A DNA stretch of 64,000 nucleotides. It comes from Gottfriedia sp049568075 (GTDB lineage: Bacteria > Bacillota > Bacilli > Bacillales > Bacillaceae_G). Where the stretch lies: NCBI GenBank assembly GCA_049568075.1, contig CP144911.1. One strand, written 5' to 3'. Of the stretch, positions 26,898 to 36,343 are shown in pieces (position 1 is the first letter of the stretch; every line of letters begins with the position of its first letter). The position numbers and the translations under genes are program-made. Under the pieces are notes generated by a model. It made no database searches. It saw only the letters and a list, made by a program, of their open reading frames with translations, and had not been told where the DNA came from.

Positions 26898-27794
26898 TTA
26901 AACATTCGTAATTTCTAAGAAACGATCTTCCAATGTTTTAGCATTTGCTTTAAATCCATATATGCGAATGCGGTTTTCGACTAATAACTCAATTACATTC
27001 GGTACATCTTCTCTCGTTAATTCAATATGTATTTCGCCATCAACTAACTGAGCATTATGTTTAGATAATACTTTAAGTGCAGTTTCATTATTATTCACTT
27101 CAATTGAATACGTTTGAACATCTTCAGTTGTAAGCTCTGTTACTGTTTGTACATCTACAAGCTTACCTTGTTGAATAATACCAATTCGATCACACATCAT
27201 TTCCATTTCTGCTAATAAGTGACTCGAAACAATAATGGCCATCCCTTTTTTCTTTGTAAGCAGCTGCAGGTGATCTCTCATTTCCCGGATACCCGCTGGA
27301 TCAAGTCCATTCGTAGGTTCATCAAGAATTAAAACCTTCGGATCATGCAATAAGCATTGAGCTAGACCAAGACGCTGTCTCATACCAAGAGAATACGTTT
27401 TAACTTTTTGACGAATAGCCCCAGTTAAACCAACAAGCTCCACAACTTCATCAATCTTCTCTTTTGTAACATTTTTATCCATTCGAGCATATTGCAATAA
27501 ATTATCATAACCACTTAGAAATTTATACAATTCTGGATTCTCTACAATTGCCCCTACATTCTTAATTGCATCTTCAAAGTTGGACTTAATACTATGACCA
27601 TTAATAACAACGTCACCTTCAGAAATATTCATCAAACCAACCATCATCCTGATCGTCGTCGTCTTACCAGCTCCATTTGGACCTAAGAATCCAAAAACTT
27701 CGCCTTCAAAAATATCAAAGCTTAAATCAGAAACAATCTTCTTCCCTTTTATTTCCTTTGATAAGTTCTTAATTTGTACAATTGCCTTTTTCAT
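26898..27794 (-). CDS. ABC transporter ATP-binding protein (BcrA-type)
   Basis: The 298-residue ATPase energises the adjacent ABC-2 permease. It has Walker A GPNGAGKTT at about 38-46, the signature YSLGMRQRLGLA near 139, Walker B VLILDEPTNGLDP near 160, and a switch His in SSHLLAEME. The C-terminal 80 residues are the extension typical of drug-export ATPases. A GGAGG site lies just upstream of the ATG. No histidine kinase or response regulator is adjacent. Confidence 0.92.
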   Translation of the reverse strand: MKKAIVQIKNLSKEIKGKKIVSDLSFDIFEGEVFGFLGPNGAGKTTTIRMMVGLMNISEGDVVINGHSIKSNFEDAIKNVGAIVENPELYKFLSGYDNLLQYARMDKNVTKEKIDEVVELVGLTGAIRQKVKTYSLGMRQRLGLAQCLLHDPKVLILDEPTNGLDPAGIREMRDHLQLLTKKKGMAIIVSSHLLAEMEMMCDRIGIIQQGKLVDVQTVTELTTEDVQTYSIEVNNNETALKVLSKHNAQLVDGEIHIELTREDVPNVIELLVENRIRIYGFKANAKTLEDRFLEITNV

Positions 27795-28293
27795 TTCGTC
27801 CTCCTTATTTCCAATATTTTCTATATTTCTAATTCTATTTTAACAAAACTAATTTAAGAGCAAAACGGTCTAAAGTCTGAGTTTGTTAAAAATTGGAAGA
27901 AATTGTTACAAAAATATGAAAAATATTACATTATCCGTGGTTTTTCACTGTTTTTGAAATCTATACTTTACGTGGAATCTTTTTTTATCCATGCATGATA
28001 TGAATGATTGATTGTAATAAAAGTGGTAATACCCGATTCGTTCTTTAGTACCACCTCAAACAAAAAAAGCAGTTTCACACTGCTCTACAACTAATCTACT
28101 ATTTTCATTAAATAATCTTTATTTTAATATTATAAAATCAGCACTTGGGGCATATTTATTTTTTCTTGCAACTTTTTTTAGATTTTCTCAACCCCATAAA
28201 TGTTAAGTACCTCTTCGTGCTCACCAGTTATAAAATTGTACTTTTAGATACAATATCTATTTTTATTTGATTTGGATGGGAATATGATTGATA
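27795..28293. other. Intergenic region with one terminator
   Basis: About 500 bases between the ABC ATPase start and the stop of the secreted protein gene. It holds a minus-strand terminator at 28068-28084 and, next to it, a GTGGTA...TACCAC inverted repeat of unknown role. Nothing else was recognised. Confidence 0.5.
28068..28084 (-). terminator. Intrinsic terminator
   Basis: A compact AGCAGT / ACTGCT hairpin followed by a T-run on the minus strand, 210 bases after the gene at 28294-28887. Confidence 0.8.
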
Positions 28294-28887
28294 TCATTTA
28301 GCTACTCTAGAAATATGTGTAATTGTTTTTGATAATTTAGTTCTTGCGGCATCTGAGTATTCATAAGATACAGCTTTACCGTAATAATATACGGAATCCT
28401 TTGTTTGATATATTTTTGTTGTGTAATATTTTACTTGTGAACCTTTGTATAAAGGGCTTAGTGTAGCAGTTGCTGCTGCTTTAGACCACGTTTTTTTCAA
28501 AAACTTTTCTGGTATGTACGCTGATGCAAAAGAATATGTCCAATCACTTAATGAACAGATAACTTTATTAGAACCATTAAACTTATCTATTAATTTATAA
28601 TCAATAGAATTCCCTTCTCCAACTACTACACGAGATTGTTTTTGAGATGACATTGGTGTACCTTCTTCAACAATTGTCTTTGATAAAAACTCACCATTTT
28701 GATTATACTCAACAACCTCAGTAAAACTAGATACAATTTCTTGTTCTTGTGTCTCGTCAACAACTTCGACTTCTTTTACTACATTCTCAGTATTTTCAAC
28801 CTTAGTAGTTTCCTCTGCTTTTGTTGTAAAAGGTGCTAAACCCATTAGTAAAAATGCTGTTGACATTGCAATTAACTTTCTTTTCAT
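28294..28887 (-). CDS. Hypothetical secreted protein
   Basis: About 197 residues. A clear signal peptide (MKRKLIAMSTAFLLMGLAPF, cleavage near TKA-EE) is followed by an acidic, Glu/Val-rich segment and a C-terminal half rich in Tyr, Ser and Lys (SPLYKGSQVKYYTTKIYQTK) with two Cys only in part. I recognise no family. The ATG at 28887 is chosen because AAAGGAG is 7 bases upstream; the frame starts six codons earlier at a TTG that overlaps that site. Confidence 0.75.
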   Translation of the reverse strand: MKRKLIAMSTAFLLMGLAPFTTKAEETTKVENTENVVKEVEVVDETQEQEIVSSFTEVVEYNQNGEFLSKTIVEEGTPMSSQKQSRVVVGEGNSIDYKLIDKFNGSNKVICSLSDWTYSFASAYIPEKFLKKTWSKAAATATLSPLYKGSQVKYYTTKIYQTKDSVYYYGKAVSYEYSDAARTKLSKTITHISRVAK

Positions 28888-28975
28888 AATTTTTTCTCCT
28901 TTCAAAATTTAAAGTTTAAAGTATAATTTAGTAAATTAGTATTCGATTAAAAAATAATAAAAGGTGGTAAGTATT

Positions 28976-29206
28976 TTGAAAAAGCCAGTATTAATAGTTG
29001 TAGCGTCACTTCTAATAGTTTTATTGTTTTTAATCATAAACATATTTGATGTAATCAATGATCCTTCTCTTTTCAGACAAATAGGTTTTGTATTTTTTAC
29101 AACGCTATGGATATATGGTATTTATCAAAATAGAAAGTCATTTTTAAAGATAGGTGCGATGATATTCTGTTACTTTTTATTAATGTTTTGGGGCAATATC
29201 CTCTAA
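28976..29206 (+). CDS. Small membrane protein
   Basis: About 76 residues with two or three hydrophobic segments (ILIVVASLLIVLLFLIINIF-like first helix, a second around FVFFTTLWIYGIY, and a third at the C-terminus). The TTG start at 28976 has AAGGTGG 8 bases upstream. It is divergent from the secreted protein gene at 28294. No family recognised. Confidence 0.55.
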   Translation: MKKPVLIVVASLLIVLLFLIINIFDVINDPSLFRQIGFVFFTTLWIYGIYQNRKSFLKIGAMIFCYFLLMFWGNIL

Positions 29207-29647
29207 TAAATTAACACAATAGTATCGACAAACTCGTTCGGATTCCTGAGCAAAAAACAACTCATTAAAAAAGTTAATGGAAATGATTTTTGACATTATT
29301 AAATATTGAATAGAGCGCTCTATAAATATTCTAATATAGTTCAAATAGTATTTTTTACATAAATAGTGGTAATTCAGTGAAAAATTGATGTATCTTCTGT
29401 TAACTTATTTGAGTTTTTCCATTTTTAATTACCTTTTTCAACTTCCTTCTTTTACATTAATTGTTACTAAATTATGAAAAATGCTTTAAGTTTTCACCTT
29501 TTCGCAACTTTTTCAGATTAATTTTATAGTCACTGCAGCGACCAAAATGTTAGGAAGAAATATGCCTATAGAATCCAAAGAATATAAAAAAAATAGCCTT
29601 AACCCTTTAATTTGGGCTAAGGCTATTTTCTAGGAAATTAACATTGT
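29207..29647. other. Intergenic region with one terminator
   Basis: 441 AT-rich bases. A long hairpin at 29590-29629 ends the gene at 29648. No ORF or RNA motif was recognised in the remainder. Confidence 0.5.
29590..29629. terminator. Bidirectional terminator
   Basis: A 16-bp stem with one mismatch (AAAATAGCCTTA..CCC / GGG..TAAGGCTATTTT). Confidence 0.88.
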
Positions 29648-29908
29648 TTAACTTTTTGAAATTGGTGCTAAAATTTTATACTTTTTATGGCTGATTACAG
29701 TGTGATCGTGTTCGTAATAATGTCCGTAGTTACGATCATTTCTCATATCCACAATCACAGAGTTTGAAAGAACTTTTGTTACAATTCCTTTTACCAAATT
29801 CGGTTTGATCTCTTTTACTTTATCCTCTTTTGGCATAAATTCGATTTCGTCACCTGGTCTTACATAATATTTATTCATTGTTATGATTGTTTTATTATTT
29901 TTGCACAT
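29648..29908 (-). CDS. DUF2187-like small protein (YkvS-like)
   Basis: 86 residues, soluble. The central part (RPGDEIEFMPKEDKVKEI, then GIVTKVLSNSVIVDM) matches the KOW-like beta-barrel of the DUF2187 family, whose members are small stress-related proteins of unknown function in Bacillus. AAAGGTGA lies 7 bases before the ATG. The His/Tyr-rich stretch NYGHYYEHDHTVISHKK near the end is a family feature rather than a known active site. Confidence 0.65.
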   Translation of the reverse strand: MCKNNKTIITMNKYYVRPGDEIEFMPKEDKVKEIKPNLVKGIVTKVLSNSVIVDMRNDRNYGHYYEHDHTVISHKKYKILAPISKS

Positions 29909-30405
29909 ATGTTTATCACCTTTTTTTTTACTTTTATTTAATATTACAAAAATATCTGAATATTCAAAAGTGAACTAGATACTAGATTTCATCGTGACGG
30001 TGTACCTAAAAATCATTGAATAAACAGTGCTTGATAACTAATGTTTTATTATTTTATTGGGAACATTTGATGGGGAAGTTTAGGAATTAAATAACAGGAA
30101 TTAAAAGTAAGAAAATATAATTCTAGGATAAAAGGAACAAAATTAGTGATCGTAATTTTTTTGATTTTATATGAAAAAATGTGAAGTACACCTAAAATAT
30201 TATCAGTCTTATTAAGATATAAATATACATATTTTTATACATACTTGGAAATTTCCCAATACCGTCCTTTACATATCTATGAGATAATTTTTGATGAACT
30301 ATTTAGGCCGTTCATCTGAATAAGAATGTTTAATTTTTGTAAAAAAAGGAGGTATTTCATAGTAACCAAAACAAAAAACTATCTATTCTTGCTCGGGGTG
30401 ATTAA
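29909..30405. other. Intergenic region, possible short leader ORF at its right end
   Basis: Nearly 500 AT-rich bases between divergent genes. Near 30346 an AAAGGAGG site precedes a short open frame (MVTKTKNYLFLLGVIK if a non-ATG start is used) whose TGA overlaps the ATG of the lipoprotein gene. The rest shows nothing recognisable. Confidence 0.4.
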
Positions 30406-31152
30406 ATGAAAATAGTAAAAGTAATTTGTAGTAGTATACTCATTATGCTTTGTTTATCTGGATGTGCTGCAAACAATGAGAAGCCAATCAAAAAAGTAGC
30501 GAAGCAATCCAATACGGTGGAGCAGCCAATTTCAGGTTTGAAACATACACCAGAACCAGAAGTGATGACGAACGATCGCCTTGGAATAATCGACATCAAG
30601 CCATACAATCATGGGTTTGAGTTAACTGGTAAAGCAACCTTACGAAAAGGTGAGCACATTACAGCGGTCGTGGAAGACGGAGCAACTGAGGTAGAATTGG
30701 GCGATTATGCTGTATACTTTGATGATGGTAAAGATGATTCCTTCTTTCTTTCTACATACGAAGGATTAGCACCAAATAAAGCGTATGTCGCAGAGATTCG
30801 GATTACATCAAGTCTTAATGAAACCATAGATTCAAAAACGATTGCTTTCCGGACGACAAACATTTCAAGCAAACCAAAAGGAGTCAAGGATGTATCATAT
30901 TCAATAAATAATGAAACGGCTAGCATTCAGTACACTCGATTAGGCGATCCGAACGTTAAACAAATTCATTTCGAAGCAATTGATGGGTTATACAAAGCTA
31001 TAACAAAATCAAATCAGGATGGAGTTGTATCAGAGGATCAATTAGAAGAAATGCCGTTTGATTATTCTGAAATCAAGGGGAAAACCATTCGGATTTATAC
31101 AACTGATGGAAATAATAATAAAAGCTCGTTTGAGACGATCGACATCCCATAA
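30406..31152 (+). CDS. Lipoprotein of unknown function
   Basis: A 248-residue exported protein. The lipobox LSGC places the lipidated Cys at about residue 19 (MLCLSGCAANNEKP). The mature part has two beta-rich halves of about 100 residues (LKHTPEPEVMTNDRLGIIDI ... FRTTN and DVSYSINNETASIQYT ... IDIP) that read like fibronectin-III or Ig-like folds. GGGGTGA lies before the ATG. No enzyme motif was seen. Codon use is somewhat richer in G and C than its neighbours. Confidence 0.8.
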   Translation: MKIVKVICSSILIMLCLSGCAANNEKPIKKVAKQSNTVEQPISGLKHTPEPEVMTNDRLGIIDIKPYNHGFELTGKATLRKGEHITAVVEDGATEVELGDYAVYFDDGKDDSFFLSTYEGLAPNKAYVAEIRITSSLNETIDSKTIAFRTTNISSKPKGVKDVSYSINNETASIQYTRLGDPNVKQIHFEAIDGLYKAITKSNQDGVVSEDQLEEMPFDYSEIKGKTIRIYTTDGNNNKSSFETIDIP

Positions 31153-31198
31153 TAATCGTCTTTAACACTGCAATAAATGTGCACATCAGATGAAACAA

Positions 31199-31221
31199 AA
31201 CCCACCATCTATTGGTGGGTT
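31199..31221. terminator. Terminator between converging genes
   Basis: An 8-bp stem AACCCACC / GGTGGGTT; the T-rich tail is better on the minus strand (TTTTGTTTC). Confidence 0.8.
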
Positions 31222-31299
31222 CGATTATATTATTTAACCAACGTTCTCAGTTAGCTTTATCTTTTTTGTAGGCATTCAAAATTAAATAATAAAATGATA

Positions 31300-31650
31300 T
31301 TAATTTACTGTACGGCTCAATTCTTCATGAAGTCCGTTGCTAGCTAATTTATCCATATTTAGAAGCAAAGTTTTAACTTGTACAAAATCTTCAGTACGAT
31401 CCAGTTCAAAGATTGCGAATAGATTGTTATTATTTCCTTTAGAAACCTTCATTTTGTATTTACGTTTACGGAATAGACGTTCTACCCTTGTTCCACGAGC
31501 TACAGATATTCTGTAAGTGCCATTATTATAGACTGTACCCGCATCAAATCCATTATATGAAAAATTTGTATAATTCTCTGTAGGTTTAGATACATTGATG
31601 TCTAATTCTTTGTTAAGAATAAAATCTTTCAGTAGGTCTAGTTTAGTCAA
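31300..31650 (-). CDS. Hypothetical protein
   Basis: About 116 residues, soluble, with no recognised domain. Notable are a basic central patch (RGTRVERLFRKRKYKMKVSK) and a helical C-terminus. TTG at 31650 is chosen because AAGGAGG lies 8 bases upstream; the frame is open to 31701 but without a ribosome site. Confidence 0.55.
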   Translation of the reverse strand: MTKLDLLKDFILNKELDINVSKPTENYTNFSYNGFDAGTVYNNGTYRISVARGTRVERLFRKRKYKMKVSKGNNNNLFAIFELDRTEDFVQVKTLLLNMDKLASNGLHEELSRTVN

Positions 31651-31998
31651 TATCAATTCCTCCTTAGCCACTAGTGGCTTCTCTTGTAGTCGGAAAGTCA
31701 ACCTCTGAAATATTAAAGGTCAGAGCTCATATAGATAGCTCTTCTTCCTATTCAAATGATCATTTACCTCAAAATGAACTTGAACTCGATTAATTTTATC
31801 ATAATAGTCCAAAAATATATAATAGTAGCTATTTTGTTAATTTCGCAGCTTCATTTACTTTCAACTAATTTGACCAGGCTATTACATTGATAATCAAAAA
31901 TCAGGAAGAAATATTCAATCGATTGCATCAACCAAAGGATTATTTTATGTTCCTTTTCTACTAAACATAATGACTGAAGTTCTTAAGTTTTTATAAAA

Positions 31999-32742
31999 TT
32001 ATATTTCATACTTTGTAGACTTTGTCTTAGAAGAAATCGAATGAGTTGAGATTATTCCATCTTTATTTACCTTGATTCCATGTAAAATCCCACCATAGGC
32101 AGCTGCCCCATCAATACAGATCTTCGTTTTACAAGGTGAATACCAAATATCAAATTTCCCTTCAGTCTTGTGAAGAATTGATGTTGGAGTATGGCCGAAG
32201 ATAAATGTTTTATTTGTTTCATTTTTTCCATAATGAAACTCATCGCGGATCCAGTAAAATTCTTTGTTAGTCGTTTCTTTCCAATCCTCAAGATTAAGAT
32301 CAACTCCGGCATGAACGAATACATAATTTTCCCATTCGAAATATAGTGGCCTAGATTTAATAAATTGTAGTTCAGATTCAAATTGCTCTTTCATTAATTG
32401 TGCTACTTCATTAGGTCCTCTTTTATTTGTAATTTCAAATTTAAAAAATGAATTAATTGTTTCTAAACCACCTTGTCCGTAATAATACGCCTGCTTAAAC
32501 TCTGGTTGCTCTAGCCAGTCCAATAACATTTGCTCATGATTTCCTAGTATAACAACCGCTCCGTATTCTTTTTCTAATTGTTGCGCTCTTATCAAAACCT
32601 CGTATGGATTCTCACCACGATCAACTAAATCTCCAAGTAATACTAGCCTTTCATTATCTGAATTCCATTGTTTAAGTAATTTTTCTAATTCATTTATACT
32701 GCCATGTATATCTCCAATTGCAAAAACCGTATCCTTATCCAT
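31999..32742 (-). CDS. Metallophosphoesterase (PPP-type serine/threonine phosphatase or Ap4A hydrolase-like)
   Basis: The 247-residue protein has the metallophosphatase signatures in order: GDIHGS near residue 12, GDLVDRGENP near 37, and GNHEQM near 68, then metal-binding His in VFVHAGVD and FGHTPTS. Bacterial members dephosphorylate phosphoproteins or cleave dinucleoside tetraphosphates; sequence alone does not decide. AGAAGGGG precedes the ATG. It stands alone. Confidence 0.9.
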   Translation of the reverse strand: MDKDTVFAIGDIHGSINELEKLLKQWNSDNERLVLLGDLVDRGENPYEVLIRAQQLEKEYGAVVILGNHEQMLLDWLEQPEFKQAYYYGQGGLETINSFFKFEITNKRGPNEVAQLMKEQFESELQFIKSRPLYFEWENYVFVHAGVDLNLEDWKETTNKEFYWIRDEFHYGKNETNKTFIFGHTPTSILHKTEGKFDIWYSPCKTKICIDGAAAYGGILHGIKVNKDGIISTHSISSKTKSTKYEI

Positions 32743-32953
32743 ACATCCAACCCCTTCTGTAAACCTATTATTCCCACTAAATTGTTTAAATAATATTAAT
32801 AGTTTAACAAATACGAATTATCAAAGTAAGTTATCCGTTTTATACCTTTTTTTCGTAATAAAATTTTATTTTAATGTCCAATTAAAGCTAGGATATTTTT
32901 TTTACCACAGGGAATAATGAAAAGGTAAAATTTTGGTAAAGGGGATTTCTGAA

Positions 32954-33088
32954 ATGAGTAATGAGAATAAAGATTTAAATAACAGTGATTTTTTTATTGC
33001 AGATTTAACGAATGATGCGAAGAGTAAGATTGAGAATTTGGAAGAGGAATTGGATATTACTTTGGTTGCTTATGATTGTAAGAAGTAA
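32954..33088 (+). CDS. Small acidic protein, 44 residues
   Basis: ATG follows AAAGGGGA by about 8 bases, and the frame encodes MSNENKDLNNSDFFIADLTN, then a charged helix rich in Glu and Lys, ending in VAYDCKK. It is followed 16 bases later by a strong terminator, which supports a real gene. No family recognised. Confidence 0.6.
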   Translation: MSNENKDLNNSDFFIADLTNDAKSKIENLEEELDITLVAYDCKK

Positions 33089-33104
33089 GTTTTAGATAAT
33101 ATGG

Positions 33105-33138
33105 TAAAACGACTGCTATTAGTTAGTCAGTCGTTTTA
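33105..33138. terminator. Bidirectional terminator
   Basis: An 11-bp stem (TAAAACGACTG / CAGTCGTTTTA) between the 44-residue ORF and the converging small membrane protein; it overlaps the 3' end of the latter. Confidence 0.85.
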
Positions 33139-33437
33139 TTTTGGTAATTGAAGTTATTTTTTTCTTTTACAAAATAGAATCCTGTCCCATTTTCCTGTGG
33201 AACAAAACCTTGCTGTGCTGGACTATTTTCAACCATCTTTTGCTCGTTCACAGAAACAGTTGTAATGCTATCTCCACCACCAAATCCCTCAGAATAATTT
33301 TGTTTTTCTACAATATGAACACTTTTTGAAGAACCGCTAATTTCATTACTGGCCGGTTTTAAAAAGAAAATCAACAAAAAAACGATTACAATAAAAGTTA
33401 AAATTAGAAATAATATTACTCTAAAAAACTTCTCCAT
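33123..33437 (-). CDS. Small membrane-anchored protein
   Basis: About 104 residues: one N-terminal hydrophobic helix (FFRVILFLILTFIVIVFLLI) and a polar extracellular tail with a Gly-rich SEGFGGGDS. ATG at 33437 has GAAAGGTGAG upstream; the frame starts three codons earlier at a GTG within that site. No family recognised. Confidence 0.6.
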   Translation of the reverse strand: MEKFFRVILFLILTFIVIVFLLIFFLKPASNEISGSSKSVHIVEKQNYSEGFGGGDSITTVSVNEQKMVENSPAQQGFVPQENGTGFYFVKEKNNFNYQNKTTD

Positions 33438-33474
33438 TATACTCACCTTTCTTGAAATTACTATTTAAAACCAT

Positions 33475-33723
33475 TTAAACCCCAACATATACTAAGTTAA
33501 TCCAGAGTGATGATACTAGAATTAAGCTCAAACTAAGACCAATGTTGACCTTTTCTTTCCATCTCCTATCTGATGAAATGATTGAAACCAGAAAACTAAA
33601 CAAGCTTAAAATAATACTAATGCAATTTAAAATTAAAAATAGATTGAAGTTGTTAAATCCGTTGAAGGTGACATTTAAAATGAAAATTGAGTAACTAAAG
33701 ATAAGATAGTAGAAACTTTTCAA
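33475..33723 (-). CDS. Small integral membrane protein
   Basis: 82 residues with three hydrophobic segments separated by a short polar loop (SSDRRWKEKVN). Start is TTG with GGGATGGG upstream. It is 37 bases upstream of the next minus-strand small membrane protein and probably co-transcribed. No family recognised. Confidence 0.5.
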   Translation of the reverse strand: MKSFYYLIFSYSIFILNVTFNGFNNFNLFLILNCISIILSLFSFLVSIISSDRRWKEKVNIGLSLSLILVSSLWINLVYVGV

Positions 33724-33948
33724 ATTTAACCCATCCCCAAGAAAACATTTTGTATTTTTGATTATATTAACATATTAATTTCTGGTAAAATGTTCTAAAT
33801 TTGAATAATGTATGAAGTTGAACTAATTATTAACGTTTGTTCCTTAAATTGTAACAATTACTTATAATCTCTTTTATATTAGATGTTATATTGAATTTGA
33901 TTGAGTACCAATCGGAGCTGGAATCCTACTAATTTAAAAAGGAAAAAA

Positions 33949-34434
33949 ATGAATATGGTTACAAAGATTACCTTAAGTTTAACTATCTTTTTATTTGTGA
34001 TTGGTGTACTTTATTCTACTAATACGCCTAATAGAGTAATTATTTCAAATGCAGTATGAAAATAAAAAGGAAAATATTACAGTAGCAGCAAAACAATTGT
34101 TTGTAGGAAGAGTAGTCGAACAATTAGATACTGAATCAGATGAGGGTGGACCATATAAACCATATAAGGTTGTAGTCGAAAATAATTTAAAAGGTGAATT
34201 GGAAGCAAATCAGGAAGTTATAGTTGAACAACGATTGGTTATGAAAGAAGTCACAAAGCTATAAGAAAGATGGCAGTCAATGATGATTTTTTAAGTACTG
34301 AAAATTCATAGGTCTTTGCAACTAGTAATATAAAAGAAAAAGAACGATATAGAATAATCGTTCCGTTAAAAGGTAATGTAAAAATTAAGGGTAAAAATGA
34401 TCGATTTCCAAATGAGGAAATTTTAAAAGAATAA
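33949..34434 (+). pseudogene. Decayed exported protein gene (two frameshifts and a stop)
   Basis: A ribosome site AAAAAGGAAAAAA precedes an ATG encoding a signal-anchor (MNMVTKITLSLTIFLFVIGV) that stops after 35 codons; the next 70 codons continue in another frame from 34049 (QLFVGRVVEQLDTESDEGGP...), then the frame changes again near 34260 and is broken by TAG at 34309 before ending at 34434 with RIIVPLKGNVKIKG. The pieces join into one plausible secreted protein of about 160 residues. Family not recognised. Confidence 0.7.
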
Positions 34435-34475
34435 AAAAATGCATTAAAGAAAAACGAATTATGATTAATGCTCCC

Positions 34476-34499
34476 CCTTAATTATTAAGGATTTTTTTT
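34476..34499 (+). terminator. Terminator after the decayed exported protein gene
   Basis: A small perfect stem (CCTTAA / TTAAGG) followed by ATTTTTTTT. Confidence 0.75.
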
Positions 34500-34527
34500 G
34501 TTCACTTAAAGTTTTCCAAAGATCACT

Positions 34528-35038
34528 TCATTTGATGAAAAATTCATCCAATGCTTCCCTCATCAATTTGTTCGGATAAGAACGTAACTTGTATAAAGGC
34601 GTGTCATTAAGATCAAGATTTAAGTGAAGCAAACTAATTATTTCATTATCCTCTACCCTGTGGTAAACATAAGATTCAGCAAGATAAATCATATCACTCA
34701 TCTGTGAAATAATACTTCGATCACTTGTCGCAGTGTATTGAACTTCACCTAGTTGTTTCATATATTGATCAACTTTCTCAACATCGAATTCATTTGCTAG
34801 AAAATTCGTCACAATACTTCTCTTCATTAACTCATCAAATTTGTAAAATCCTTTTTTACTAGACCATACATAACAAAACAATATCTAGTTACATTATTCA
34901 TTACCAATACACATTTTTTGCGACCAATTTTAAAGATATTAGCATGCCAGCAAAAAAGTTGATTTCATTTGATAAATCTGGTTTCTCTACTTTTATTTTC
35001 ATTTCATCTGAAAGTTTTTTTGTTAGTTGAATGTACAT
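34528..35038 (-). pseudogene. DUF6933-like gene with two frameshifts
   Basis: Three frames join into one protein: MYIQLTKKLSDEMKIKVEKP ... NEINFFAG from 35038, then HANIFKIGRKKCVLVMNNVT ... MYGLVKKDF in a second frame, then YKFDELMKRSIVTNFLANEF ... in the frame ending at 34528. The joined product of about 168 residues resembles DUF6933 proteins, which are small soluble proteins of unknown role. Only the last 117 codons are open, without a convincing start, so the gene is almost certainly dead unless the sequence has errors. Confidence 0.7.
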
Positions 35039-35129
35039 GAACTCATTTCCTAATTTTTGGATTATCTTTCTATAGATATTTTTAATTATTTGAATAACTT
35101 AATTGAACTAATAAAAGAAGAATTACAAA

Positions 35130-35153
35130 AAAGTGACTATTTAATAGTCACTT
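35130..35153 (-). terminator. Terminator of the SGNH hydrolase gene
   Basis: A perfect palindrome AAGTGACTAT / ATAGTCACTT followed by T6 on the minus strand; a second hairpin (AAACCCAAT / ATTGGGTTT) lies just upstream at 35166-35188. Confidence 0.8.
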
Positions 35154-35208
35154 CAAACTGTCGACAAACCCAATCATAGATTGGGTTTCTATTCTTTACT
35201 AATTAAAA

Positions 35209-35957
35209 TCAACTGTTTTTCTTTTCAGTTTTTAATTGATTTATAATTTGCTCTGCAATTGCATTATATCCAGTTGAATTTGGGTGCACACCATCAGCAG
35301 ACAAATAATCCAAATGCTTTTCATTAATTACTTTAGTAGTTTCAACCACAATCATATTATCGTACTTACTGGATATTTGATATGATATCAAATTCCATTT
35401 TGGTAGCATTTTGTTTGCAACAGAATAAAACTCATTATCTACATGCAACGGGTTATATAACTCTAAAATTAATACAGTAGCATTCGGATTTAATCGATGA
35501 ATACGACTGGTAATATCAGATAAATTTTGCTTATAATTGTCCGTTAACTCATTGAATGATTTAAATGCTTTATAGTAATCTGTTTCTGTTTTATTAGTGA
35601 TTTTGAGAATATCATTCCCACCAACATTAACTTAATTCCACTAATTCCATCATTATGAAATTCCACTTGTTTCTGCACGTCTTCGCCAAGTTTATGAGAA
35701 AAAATAGAGACAAGATTTTCATTTTCATCTACAACACCCACTCCTCGAATTACCGAATCACCGATTGCTACATGAGTAATTACCTTCTTATCTAAAGATG
35801 ATATATATTTAATATAATTAGGTTGTTTTACACTTGTATTAGCTCTAACAGTTTGTTTTTTTATCATGTGAATTTGATATTGTGGATAGTAAAACCAAAT
35901 TATAAAAAAAGCACTAACTAAAACTATTAATAATAGAAAAAACTTAAGGACCTTCAT
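35209..35957 (-). pseudogene. SGNH/GDSL hydrolase, membrane-anchored, split by one frameshift
   Basis: The first frame (from ATG at 35957, AAGGAGAG upstream) has a membrane anchor, the nucleophile block AIGDSVIRGVG and the block II Gly in FHNDGISG; it then leaves frame near 35630. The second frame carries on with VNVGGNDIL (block III GGND) and ends with the block V catalytic pair in SADGVHPNSTGY. All catalytic blocks survive, so one base change restores a full esterase/lipase of about 250 residues. It is either a recent pseudogene or a sequence error. Confidence 0.82.
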
Positions 35958-36200
35958 AATCAACTCTCCTTAGATTTTACATTATAACAGAAAAGTAGTA
36001 AGTAAAAAATGGTTCCTCCCATCGCAAAGCTAGATCTATTTTGAAATATCCCACTTCCAAACTAATGTGTTTAGTTAAAATAGTATTATCAAGTAATCCA
36101 TTAAGAGGGATTGCATATGATAATAGTTTGATTATTTACTAAAATAATCCCAAATACTTAAAAATCTTTATTGAATCTTTAATGAAAGTTTTATCTAAAA

Positions 36201-36329
36201 GCTGATTCAAAAGGAAGCTTTACAGTTAAGATAGCAGCGCAGAAAAAAGACACTACACTTACTGTAACTACAAAGGATGCTGCTGGAAATACTAGTCAAG
36301 CGAGTACTTTACAAGTTGTGAGGCATTAA
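36201..36329 (+). pseudogene. C-terminal fragment of an Ig-like domain surface protein
   Basis: A 42-codon open segment (ADSKGSFTVKIAAQKKDTTL ... VTTKDAAGNTSQ ...) ends in a stop and is followed by a terminator. It matches the end of a bacterial Ig-like domain similar to those in the exoprotein at 53499-56729. An in-frame stop lies just upstream, and no start or ribosome site exists, so it is the relic of a lost gene. Confidence 0.7.
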
Positions 36330-36343
36330 GGTAAATTATAGAG

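Noticed and set aside
28021..28060. T-box-like GTGGTA...TACCAC element
   Set aside because: The words resemble part of a T-box, but the order relative to the terminator is wrong, there is no specifier or stem I, and no aminoacyl-tRNA or amino acid gene follows.
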